Source: Pararhizobium sp. IMCC3301 (GTDB lineage: Bacteria; Pseudomonadota; Alphaproteobacteria; Rhizobiales; GCA-2746425). From it: a DNA stretch of 64,000 bases. Positions 35,839-43,369 of this stretch are shown here, piece by piece (within the stretch, counting starts at the first letter, position 1; each line of letters starts with the position of its first letter). Below the pieces are notes generated by a model. It was given only the letters and a program-made list of their open reading frames with translations. It was not told the DNA's origin and searched no databases. The stretch covers positions 1,550,001-1,614,000 of the forward strand of contig NZ_CP132336.1 in NCBI RefSeq assembly GCF_030758315.1, written 5' to 3'. A program made the position numbers and the translations under genes.

Positions 35839-36048
35839 ATGCAAATCGTCAGACGCCTTTTTGTCGATCACCCTGCTTCGGTCGATGAATCCTATTTTGA
35901 ACATATGCGCTTTGCCGGCGGGTTTTCGGCACAACTCTGCCTCGCAGGTTGTGCTGCACTGATTCACGCGCTGATCCCTGGTCTGTTTGAGAAAACCGCA
36001 GGAAACATCATCTGCAAACTGCACTACCGCATTCACAACCGGCGCTAG
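35839..36048 (+). CDS. DUF6356-like small protein
   Basis: 69 residues from the ATG at 35839, with CGGAG upstream; the longer frame from 35737 runs through AT-rich leader and is unlikely. Sequence MQIVRRLFVDHPASVDESYFEHMRFAGGFS (key parts VDESYFEHMRFAG), a hydrophobic middle with AQLCLAGCAALIHALIPGLF and an end KLHYRIHNRR. This pattern of an acidic, aromatic N-terminus and one membrane-like helix is known in alphaproteobacterial proteins called DUF6356. Function unknown. Confidence 0.72.
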   Translation: MQIVRRLFVDHPASVDESYFEHMRFAGGFSAQLCLAGCAALIHALIPGLFEKTAGNIICKLHYRIHNRR

Positions 36049-36092
36049 AACGTTCAATCCCGGTAAATGCTGAAGCGATCGTGTCAAGTGAA

Positions 36093-36302
36093 GCAAAGCA
36101 TGCGATCTGGGATCCGGAACTTGAGCTGACGGTGCGCCATAAGGGTTAGCATGTTGGTGCAGATTATTCGCCTTATAAAGGGCTGACGCTGCGCGGTTGG
36201 CCGGTCACTGTGATGTTGCGCGGCAAGGTCATGGTGCGGGATAGCCACCTTGAGGGAGTGCCGGGTGACGGTGTCCATTTGGCTCGGGCACCAAACCCCT
36301 CC
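36093..36302 (+). pseudogene. Dihydropyrimidinase/D-hydantoinase C-terminal remnant
   Basis: In one frame the stretch reads AKHAIWDPELELTVRHKG, then an in-frame TAG (36147-36149), then HVGADYSPYKGLTLRGWPVT, VMLRGKVMVRDSHLEG and VPGDGVHLARAPNPS. That is the conserved C-terminal tail of hydantoinases (IWDP, DYxPxxG, GWPVTV, RGxVVVxDGxxxGxPGDGxFL). The metal-binding and catalytic part is missing and there is no start. Open sequence runs on without homology to a TGA at 36513. It is a decayed gene fragment next to the GntR gene of the catabolic operon. Confidence 0.75.
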
Positions 36303-36548
36303 AAAACCGCTCAGGCACCGGTGTTAAAGGCAATTGCCTCGGTAGGCGTATGGCCGCCTCCCCCACCGGGATATTCCGGGTTTAAACTTTGCCGCCAGCG
36401 AGAGATGCAAACCGCTGGTTTCAGCGAACGGACCTTTGTATTCTGGAGCACCAAAATAACCAGTTCATCTGACAATTGCTCCCGACGGCTGTCCCGTCTT
36501 GGGAACCTGAACTGAAAGCTACCAATTCAGTACGATTTAATCCCGTTG

Positions 36549-37298
36549 TCACGCAATGGCGGCAATGGCGGATCTGATCAACGATCGGATGTGAGCGACC
36601 ACAGTGCGGCGGACCAGCTTGCCGTCCTTCTGCTCCAGCGCGTCAAGAATGGCATCATGTTCGCGTGAATCCGGATCCAGTCGATCGGTCAGTCGGTCGA
36701 TTTCGAACAATTGCGTGGTAATCCGCAGCGATCGGAGCGTGTCTTGCATCACCTCGTTGCTGCAATTGCGGATAAAGAGTTCATGAACCAGATCGTCGCA
36801 TTTCAAATGTTCAAGATAATCATAGGGTTGTGTCGCCCGGAGGCTGTCGAGTGCGGTGCGCGCATCGTGCAGCTCTCTGGGGCTAACGCGGTCGGTCGAC
36901 AGAAACGCGGCTTCGGGTTCGAGGATCTCGCGCACGCGCAGGCTTTGCAGATATTCAGCAACATTGACTTTTCGCACGAGATAGGACCGCCCGCCCGATT
37001 TGACCAGAAGCCCCTCGATCTCAAGCCGCTGCAACGCCTGACGCAAGGGCGTGCGGGACAGCCCCAGGTGCTCTGCGAGATGCTGCTCCACAATGGCCTC
37101 GCCGCTTTTCAGCTTACGTTCGCGTATCATCACGGCCAGAGTTTCATACGCCATGTCCGACAGTTTTCGGACTGCCGGGCGGTGTAGAATCGTGGTGGGT
37201 TTCGCCTTGGAAATTTGATGATTCACCGAGCCGTTCCTATCGGATTGCGCCCGCCAAATGCGGGAATCACTGAATATATGCGTACCGTTTTTTGACAT
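36549..37298 (-). CDS. GntR-family regulator (FCD/FadR subfamily)
   Basis: 249 residues from the ATG at 37298; a GTG at 37226 with AGGA upstream would give a 225-residue protein and is a good alternative. Winged HTH (about residues 45-110): VEQHLAEHLGLSRTPLRQALQRLEIEGLLV in part. The C-terminal FCD helical domain contains the metal/ligand residues in REILEPEAAFLS, CDDLVHELFIRNCSNE and REHDAILDALEQKD. FCD regulators answer to small carboxylates. It is divergent from the nine-gene region that starts with the M20-like gene and is its likely regulator. Confidence 0.9.
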   Translation of the reverse strand: MSKNGTHIFSDSRIWRAQSDRNGSVNHQISKAKPTTILHRPAVRKLSDMAYETLAVMIRERKLKSGEAIVEQHLAEHLGLSRTPLRQALQRLEIEGLLVKSGGRSYLVRKVNVAEYLQSLRVREILEPEAAFLSTDRVSPRELHDARTALDSLRATQPYDYLEHLKCDDLVHELFIRNCSNEVMQDTLRSLRITTQLFEIDRLTDRLDPDSREHDAILDALEQKDGKLVRRTVVAHIRSLIRSAIAAIA

Positions 37299-37521
37299 TT
37301 TATAAGGGAATTCTTCGCTGTATGTATATCGTCAAATCACATGCCCCACCTATGCAATGCCCGCCGAGAGGCGCAGAATGCAAGAAAAAAACGGTTTTGC
37401 GCGTGACAAAATATTGCAACGCAGCATGAAAAAAAGCCGTACATCCCTCCAGAAAAAAGTTGCATTGAAAATAGAAACTGGCATGTTTCGTATACCAACG
37501 GTGTCCCAAAAGGTAATTTCA

Positions 37522-38829
37522 ATGACCGCCGAGAGCCCCGACAAAGCCGCAGATGCACGTGCCATTTCTTTCCTGCGGGATTTGATCGCGGCGCAGGCTG
37601 ACGGTGAATCTGCGGTCCAGAAAGTGATCGTTGAGCGGTTGACCGCAGCGGGCTGCGAAATTTCCGAACTCACCTATGACCCGTCAACTGTTCCAGCGAT
37701 CGGGGATTTTGGAACCGGTGCCAAACAGGCGTCGGGCGCGCGAACGGCTGTCGTCGGCACCTATAAAGGCGATCCGGGCAAATGCAGCCTGCTGGTCTTT
37801 GCACATCCTGACGGCGAGAAACTCCAGACCGATCACGGTTGGGAGCGCGATCCCTTTGCCGGCACCATCGACAAGGGGCGCATCTACGGCTGGGGCGTGG
37901 CCGACGATCTGGCCGGATGCGCAGCCGCCGTTCTCGCCATCGAAGAGGCTGCGCGCGTCGGCACATCGCTGGGCACCGTCGTCTTTGCCAGTACGCCGAG
38001 CAAGAAAAATGCCCGTGGCGTTGCGGCCCTGCTACACGAAGGCCTTTCGGCCGACGCCAGCCTTTACCTGCACCCTGCCGAATCTGGCGTTGGCATGCAG
38101 GAGATCAAGGCGGTAACGCCGGGCCATCTGGATCTGAAGATCGTGGTGCCCGGTCGTCTGCCGGACACGAACGAACCCAGTCACACCGCGTTTTCGCACC
38201 GCGCGGTCAATCCGGTGGACAAGGCGATATTGATCATTGCCGCGTTGCAGACTTTGGCCGAGGCTCGGGTGGCGCAGATCAGCCATCCGATGATCGATGC
38301 CTTTGTCGGCCGGTCGACCAATATTCTTGTGTCATATGTCAAAAGCGGCAACGCGGCCAGATTCTCCCGCGTACCCGAACTGTGCGAACTGGGTGTCGCC
38401 ATCTCATTCCCGCCCCATGAGACAATGCGCGAGGTTCAGGACGAGATCGAGGCTGCGCTGAAGGCTTGTTTCGACGCCGATCCATGGTTGGCGGAACATA
38501 GTCCCACGCTGGAATGGCTGTCGGGTTCGACCGGGGCCGAAGTGCCGCATGACCATCCGCTTTTCTGCGTGGCCAGCAACGCGGTCCAGCACGTGACCGG
38601 TAAAATCCCCTTCGTCAACCCGCTTCACGCGGCCAGCGACATTCGCAACCCGGCCGTTGAAAAGGGTATTCCGACCGTCGCCTTCGGCGGTCTTTGTGGT
38701 GATCTGACCCAGAATGACAAACGCGACGAATGGGTCGACGTGGCCGATTTCCATCGCATGGTCAGGGCCACCACCGAAGTCGTCACCAACTGGTGCGCAC
38801 GTTCCCGCAACGCCGGGTGCGGCAAATAA
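37522..38829 (+). CDS. M20-like metallohydrolase with altered active site
   Basis: 435 residues from the ATG at 37522 (AAAAGG eight bases upstream). The fold follows M20 deacylases/peptidases: LLVFAHPDGEK gives H95 and D97; GRIYGWGVADDLAG gives D128; LYLHPAES gives E187; and NPLHAASDIRNP gives the C-terminal histidine. In canonical members two adjacent glutamates follow the metal-bridging aspartate; here that place reads FASTPSKKNARG, without acids. It might be a divergent hydrolase or a non-catalytic homologue. First gene of the operon; deacylation or hydrolysis of an N-acyl amino-acid derivative is the natural guess. Confidence 0.75.
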   Translation: MTAESPDKAADARAISFLRDLIAAQADGESAVQKVIVERLTAAGCEISELTYDPSTVPAIGDFGTGAKQASGARTAVVGTYKGDPGKCSLLVFAHPDGEKLQTDHGWERDPFAGTIDKGRIYGWGVADDLAGCAAAVLAIEEAARVGTSLGTVVFASTPSKKNARGVAALLHEGLSADASLYLHPAESGVGMQEIKAVTPGHLDLKIVVPGRLPDTNEPSHTAFSHRAVNPVDKAILIIAALQTLAEARVAQISHPMIDAFVGRSTNILVSYVKSGNAARFSRVPELCELGVAISFPPHETMREVQDEIEAALKACFDADPWLAEHSPTLEWLSGSTGAEVPHDHPLFCVASNAVQHVTGKIPFVNPLHAASDIRNPAVEKGIPTVAFGGLCGDLTQNDKRDEWVDVADFHRMVRATTEVVTNWCARSRNAGCGK

Positions 38830-38878
38830 GAGAGCCTGAAAAACAGGTAAGCAATCAACCAACAGGAGTAGAAAGAAA

Positions 38879-39730
38879 ATGAACATCCCCAGAACCCAAG
38901 TTTCACTGGTGGCTGCCGCATTTGCGGCTTTTTTTGCCCAACCACTAATGGCAATGGAATGCCCCGAGAACCTGCCGCTGATCGAGCCGGGCAAGTTGAC
39001 CATGTCAATCAACGCCACGCTGCCCCCAATTCAGTACATCGACAACAACGGCGAACTGGTCGGTCTCAATCGCGACATGGGTGACGAGATCGCCAAGCGC
39101 ATGTGCCTCGAGCCCAAATATATCAACGTCAGCTTTGAGGTCCAAATTCCCGGCCTTGCCTCAGACCGTTGGGACATGATCAACACCGGGTTGTTCTACA
39201 CAGAGGACCGCACCAAGATCATGCATCTTATTCCGGTCCGTGTGGTGGCGCTTGCGATGATCGCGCAGGGTGGAAATCCGCTTAATCTGAAGAGCCCCGA
39301 GGATCTAGCGGGACGCGTCGTCGGTGTCGAAATTGCCGGTGCCGAGGAAAAGCAGTTGCGCGCACTGAACGACAAACAGGTCGCAAACGGCATGGAGCCA
39401 ATGGATATTCGCGTGTTCAACAACTACGGCGATGCCTTCCTTGCGCTTAGCGCGGGCCAGGTTGACGCGATCTTCGCGGCCGACAGCACCGGCGCCTATT
39501 ACCAGAAACGCGGTCAGTTCACCATGGCGGCCACTGGTCTTTTGGCCGGCACCGCAACCACGATGGCCGTGGACGAAGAGGCAACGGCGCAGGCGATCGT
39601 CGACGCGCTTAACGAGATGCTCGAGGACGGCACCTATGATCGGCTGATGGAAAATTCGGGCGCGACCAAGGTCGATGCTTGGTCAAAGTGGTCAGGCAAG
39701 TTCGAGTATCACTACAACCCCGACTCCTAA
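38879..39730 (+). CDS. Polar amino-acid ABC transporter substrate-binding protein (SBP_bac_3)
   Basis: 283 residues, ATG at 38879 with AGGAG upstream. Signal peptide up to LMA-M. The mature protein follows the family plan: KLTMSINATLPPIQYIDNNGELVGLNRDMGDEIAKRM (key part GLNRDMGDEIA), GLASDRWDMINTGLFYTEDR, VGVEIAGAEEKQLRAL, GDAFLALSAGQVDAIFAADS. It has four cysteines, two near the N-terminus (ECPENL and CLEPKY). The ligand is an amino acid or relative. A strong hairpin separates it from the permease gene. Confidence 0.9.
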   Translation: MNIPRTQVSLVAAAFAAFFAQPLMAMECPENLPLIEPGKLTMSINATLPPIQYIDNNGELVGLNRDMGDEIAKRMCLEPKYINVSFEVQIPGLASDRWDMINTGLFYTEDRTKIMHLIPVRVVALAMIAQGGNPLNLKSPEDLAGRVVGVEIAGAEEKQLRALNDKQVANGMEPMDIRVFNNYGDAFLALSAGQVDAIFAADSTGAYYQKRGQFTMAATGLLAGTATTMAVDEEATAQAIVDALNEMLEDGTYDRLMENSGATKVDAWSKWSGKFEYHYNPDS

Positions 39731-39744
39731 TCCGTTTTCTCCCT

Positions 39745-39776
39745 GTGGGCAGGAGGGCAATCGGCCCCCTGCCCAC
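39745..39776 (+). terminator. Strong intercistronic hairpin after the binding-protein gene
   Basis: GTGGGCAGGAGG pairs with CCCCCTGCCCAC (39765-39776) over 12 bases with one mismatch and an eight-base loop. There is no T-run after it, so it more likely stabilises the upstream message or partly stops transcription to favour binding protein over permease. Confidence 0.6.
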
Positions 39777-39831
39777 TTCAAGCCATTGCCTTCCCCAAAG
39801 CAAGGCAAACTCAACATAAGGACTGTGTACA

Positions 39832-40584
39832 ATGCAATGGAGCTGGGAATACTTCTTCCAATATCTCTTCAGCGGCTACATGGTCGAAGGGGTCTGGACG
39901 ACGGTTTGGCTGGCTGTGGTGTCGATGATCATCGGCGTCACGCTGGGCGTCGTACTGGCTTTTATGAAAATGTCACAGACGCGCGTCCTGCGCGCAATCG
40001 CCAACACCTATATCTGGCTCTGGCGCGGCACACCGCTGCTGGTGCAGATGGTCATCATCTATACTGGTCTGCCGCAGGTGGGGATCAGGCTGGGGGTGGT
40101 CGAATCCGCAATTCTGGCCCTGTCACTGCACGAGGGCGCCTATTTTGCTGAAATTGTCCGCTCGGGCATCATGTCGGTAAACAAGGGGCAAGAAGACGCC
40201 TCACGTGCGCTGGGAATGAAATGGGCACAACGTATGCGAATCGTCATTCTTCCCCAGGCGACCCGCGTTATCATTCCCCCTTTGGGCAACCAGTTCAACC
40301 TGATGCTTAAAACCACGTCGCTGGCCTCGGTCATCTCGATGGAAGAGCTGTTGCGCCACGCCCAGCAGCTTGCGCAGATCGAGTTCCGTGTACTCGAAGT
40401 CTATCTGGTTGCTGCCTGCTGGTACATTCTGCTGACGACGATCTGGGGACAGATCCAACAGCGACTCGAAAACCATTACGACAAACCCTTCGGTCCGGCC
40501 GGAAAACCGGAAGATCCAAAAGATGGTGGCGAGGACTCGCCGTTGAAGAACCCGCTGAAAAACCCCGTCGCGGACCAGATCTGA
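39832..40584 (+). CDS. Polar amino-acid ABC transporter permease (HisMQ type)
   Basis: 250 residues. About five membrane segments. N-terminal [20 protein letters not shown] and [17 protein letters not shown] are typical of His/Glu/Asp-type permeases. The coupling loop is [25 protein letters not shown], with its EAA-like glycine. A charged tail after residue 220 ([23 protein letters not shown] in part) is unusual for the family. One permease gene alone implies a homodimer. Confidence 0.91.
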   Translation: MQWSWEYFFQYLFSGYMVEGVWTTVWLAVVSMIIGVTLGVVLAFMKMSQTRVLRAIANTYIWLWRGTPLLVQMVIIYTGLPQVGIRLGVVESAILALSLHEGAYFAEIVRSGIMSVNKGQEDASRALGMKWAQRMRIVILPQATRVIIPPLGNQFNLMLKTTSLASVISMEELLRHAQQLAQIEFRVLEVYLVAACWYILLTTIWGQIQQRLENHYDKPFGPAGKPEDPKDGGEDSPLKNPLKNPVADQI

Positions 40585-40621
40585 CCACCGCCTTCTACTG
40601 CCGCCTCTAAGGAGAACTGAC

Positions 40622-41440
40622 ATGGCCGACACGCCAACGATCACCCCCGTCGAGAAACCGCGCCAGTTGGGAGAGCCGATCGTAGAGATCAAGAACCTGG
40701 CCAAGGCCTTTCACGGTATCGAGGTGTTGAAGGACATATCTCTAACGGTCCGCCAGGGCGAAGTCATCGTGATCGCCGGACGCTCGGGTTCGGGCAAGTC
40801 GACGCTCCTGCGCTGCATCGACCATCTTGAAACGATCGACGGCGGGTCGATCGTCGCCTGCGAGCATCTGATCGGCTTTCGCAAGGGTCCGGGCGGCAAG
40901 CTGGTGCCGCTGTCAGACAAGCAGATCGCGATCCAACGCCGCGATTTAGGCATGGTATTCCAAAGCTTCAACCTGTTTCCACATCTCAGCGTGCAGGACA
41001 ATATCACCGTGGGGCCGGTGAAGATCATGGGGGTGGATCGCGCCATCGCTGTCCGTGAAGCCAAAGAGCTTTTGGCCCGCGTCGGGTTGCCCGAGAAAGG
41101 CAACGCCTATCCGTCGCAGCTTTCCGGTGGGCAACAGCAACGTGTCGCAATCGCGCGGGCTCTGGCCATGAAGCCCAAGGTGATGCTCTTTGACGAGCCG
41201 ACGTCCGCGCTTGATCCCGAGATGATTTCAGAAGTTCTGGACGTGATGGTCGACCTGTCGCGGCAGGGCATGACCATGATCGTCGTCACCCATGAAATGG
41301 GTTTTGCACGGGCTGCCGCAGATCGCGTCGTGTTGATGCATGCCGGCAAGATCGTCGAGGAAGCAGACCCCGAGACTTTCTTCAACAATCCCAAGAGCGA
41401 GCACACGCAGCTTTTCCTGTCCAAGATACTTCAGCATTGA
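40622..41440 (+). CDS. Polar amino-acid ABC transporter ATP-binding protein
   Basis: 272 residues. Walker [18 protein letters not shown]-loop [14 protein letters not shown], signature [15 protein letters not shown], Walker [33 protein letters not shown]. This is the GlnQ/HisP class. A proline-rich leader (about 20 residues: [16 protein letters not shown]) precedes the domain. An insertion of about 15 residues, [15 protein letters not shown], follows Walker A at the position where HisP-type ATPases carry a short loop. Completes the importer. Confidence 0.94.
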   Translation: MADTPTITPVEKPRQLGEPIVEIKNLAKAFHGIEVLKDISLTVRQGEVIVIAGRSGSGKSTLLRCIDHLETIDGGSIVACEHLIGFRKGPGGKLVPLSDKQIAIQRRDLGMVFQSFNLFPHLSVQDNITVGPVKIMGVDRAIAVREAKELLARVGLPEKGNAYPSQLSGGQQQRVAIARALAMKPKVMLFDEPTSALDPEMISEVLDVMVDLSRQGMTMIVVTHEMGFARAAADRVVLMHAGKIVEEADPETFFNNPKSEHTQLFLSKILQH

Positions 41441-41449
41441 GGCAGATAC

Positions 41450-42466
41450 GTGGGATTGATACGCACAGTCTTGGGGGATGTGGCAGCCGGGGATGTCGGA
41501 CTGATCCAGTTTCACGAGCATGTCCTTTTCGATATCGTGCCGCCTGGTGCGAACGGCGACACTGCGGCGGAAATCCTGCCATGGGACCGCTTCCAGACCG
41601 ACTATCTTTCGAACGTCAATCCGGCCAATGCACATCAGACCGATGTGACCATTGCGGCGGCGGAACTGCGTGCCTTTGCCGCTGCAGGCGGAAGCCTGAT
41701 CGTCGATCAGTCGGTTGCCGGTCTGGCGCGCGATGCCGCCGGACTGGCGGAAGCATCCCGCGCCAGCGGCGTGCATGTGGTAGCCGCGGCGGGCACCTAT
41801 ACCGCGCCCTTTCTTGACGCAGCACAGATCGCTATGACCACCGCCGAGATGGCCGATCTCTTTACAGCAGAGATCAAAACCGGACTGGATGACACAAAGG
41901 TCCGCGCCGGCCTGATCGGTGAGATCGGCTGTTCCTGGCCGCTTGAGCCGGTCGAACACCGCGCCCTTCTGGCGGCTGTGGACGCGCAGCACAGGACAGG
42001 CGCATCGATCAGCGTTCATCCTGGCCGCGACCCCGGTGCCTGCCTGCAGATCATCGACATTCTGGGCACCGCTGGGGCAGACCTGTCACGCGTCGTCCTG
42101 TGCCACATGGATCGCACCTATCCCGATGGCACTGGCGTCGCCGCCCTTCTGGATCAGGGCATCTGCGTGGAGTGGGATTTTTTCGGCATCGAACAGTCCC
42201 ATTACTGGATGGGGGATGTGGAACTGCCTACCGACAGATGCCGTCTGCGCCTGATCGACGCGATGGTCGCGGCGGGTCATGGGGACCGCATCGTCATTTC
42301 CCACGACATCTGTACCCGCACCAGGCTGCGGCACTGGGGCGGGCATGGCTATGGGCATGTTCTGACCAATGTCGTGCCGCTCATGCGCCGCCTCGGATTC
42401 GATCCGGCGACAATACAAAATCTTGTACGCGACACGGCGTTGCGACTGCTTACCCTCAAGGAGTGA
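41450..42466 (+). CDS. Phosphotriesterase-family amidohydrolase
   Basis: 338 residues, GTG start at 41450 with GAGGCA upstream. TIM-barrel metal enzyme: H22-x-H24 in FHEHVLF, E158 in LIGEIGCSWPL where phosphotriesterases usually carry the carboxylated lysine, H190 in SVHPGRD, H219 in LCHMDRTYPDGTG and D286 in SHDICTR. Glutamate bridging is known in the PHP/lactonase subgroup. Likely a lactonase, esterase or deacylase for a compound handled by this operon. It sits nine bases after the ATPase gene. Confidence 0.85.
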   Translation: MGLIRTVLGDVAAGDVGLIQFHEHVLFDIVPPGANGDTAAEILPWDRFQTDYLSNVNPANAHQTDVTIAAAELRAFAAAGGSLIVDQSVAGLARDAAGLAEASRASGVHVVAAAGTYTAPFLDAAQIAMTTAEMADLFTAEIKTGLDDTKVRAGLIGEIGCSWPLEPVEHRALLAAVDAQHRTGASISVHPGRDPGACLQIIDILGTAGADLSRVVLCHMDRTYPDGTGVAALLDQGICVEWDFFGIEQSHYWMGDVELPTDRCRLRLIDAMVAAGHGDRIVISHDICTRTRLRHWGGHGYGHVLTNVVPLMRRLGFDPATIQNLVRDTALRLLTLKE

Positions 42467-42470
42467 TTTA

Positions 42471-43367
42471 ATGACCAAAAGGATCCGGGGCACGTTTTCA
42501 GTGATGGTGACGGCATTCGATGGCAATGGTGCCGTCGATCTAAAAGCGATGGCGGCCTTTACCGAATGGCAAGTCGCAGAAGGCATCCACGGGTTGATAC
42601 CGCTGGGCTCGACCGGCGAATTCCTGTCGATGACGGATGCCGAGCGTCACGATGTCGCCAAATGCGTGATTGATACGGTCAATGATCGGGTGCCGGTGTT
42701 CATCGGCACGGGCGCGGAATATACCGATGACGTGATCCGCTATTCCCAGCAGGCCGAGGCGCTGGGTGCCGATGGCGTGATGATCATTCCACCCTTCTAC
42801 TCAACTCCGACCGAGGACGAACTGTTCGAACATTTCCGCCGCATTGCCGAAGCAATCACGATTCCTGTCATGCTTTACAACAATCCCGCGACGGCCAATA
42901 TTGATTTGACACCCGCCATCGTGGCTCGGCTTTCGACCATTCCCAGGGTCGATTACATCAAGGAATCGACGATGGATGTGACCCGCGTGCGCGACATCCT
43001 TGATCTGTGCGGCGACCGGATGACGGTGTTTGGCGGTATCATGGGCTATGAATCTTTCATGAACGGGGCAGAGGGTTGGATCGCCGTCGGCTCGAATTTG
43101 ATGCCGCGCGAATTCTCGCGCCTGTTTGAACTGTCGGTGGATGAACAGGATATCGACGCCGCGCGTGCGCTTTATCGGCAGATCCTGCCGGTGATCCGGT
43201 TGGTCGGCGGTCACCGCTACGTCGCCGCAACCAAGTCGGGGCTGGGGATGCTGGGTCATGCGGTCGGCAAGCCGCGTGCGCCGCGACTGCCTACGCCCGA
43301 TGCCGAGATTGACAATGTCCGCGCAGCGCTGATTGCGGCGGGGATCACGCCACAGCAGACGGTCTGA
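42471..43367 (+). CDS. DapA-family (DHDPS/NAL) aldolase or deaminase
   Basis: 298 residues from the ATG at 42471 behind AAGGAG. TIM barrel with PLGSTGEF (about 44-51), Y136 in MLYNNPATAN and the Schiff-base lysine K164 in DYIKEST. The arginine that binds the distal carboxylate of aspartate-semialdehyde in true dihydrodipicolinate synthases is T141 here, so lysine synthesis is not its task. Relatives include KDG/KDGA aldolases, N-acetylneuraminate lyase and pyrroline-4-hydroxy-2-carboxylate deaminase of the hydroxyproline route. The adjacent flavoenzyme makes the last of these worth testing. Confidence 0.87.
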   Translation: MTKRIRGTFSVMVTAFDGNGAVDLKAMAAFTEWQVAEGIHGLIPLGSTGEFLSMTDAERHDVAKCVIDTVNDRVPVFIGTGAEYTDDVIRYSQQAEALGADGVMIIPPFYSTPTEDELFEHFRRIAEAITIPVMLYNNPATANIDLTPAIVARLSTIPRVDYIKESTMDVTRVRDILDLCGDRMTVFGGIMGYESFMNGAEGWIAVGSNLMPREFSRLFELSVDEQDIDAARALYRQILPVIRLVGGHRYVAATKSGLGMLGHAVGKPRAPRLPTPDAEIDNVRAALIAAGITPQQTV

Positions 43368-43369
43368 TC

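Noticed and set aside
37273-37330. GntR operator around ATATATGCGTAC and GTATGTATAT
   Set aside because: The two half-sites match poorly and are about 45 bases apart; too weak to list as a site.
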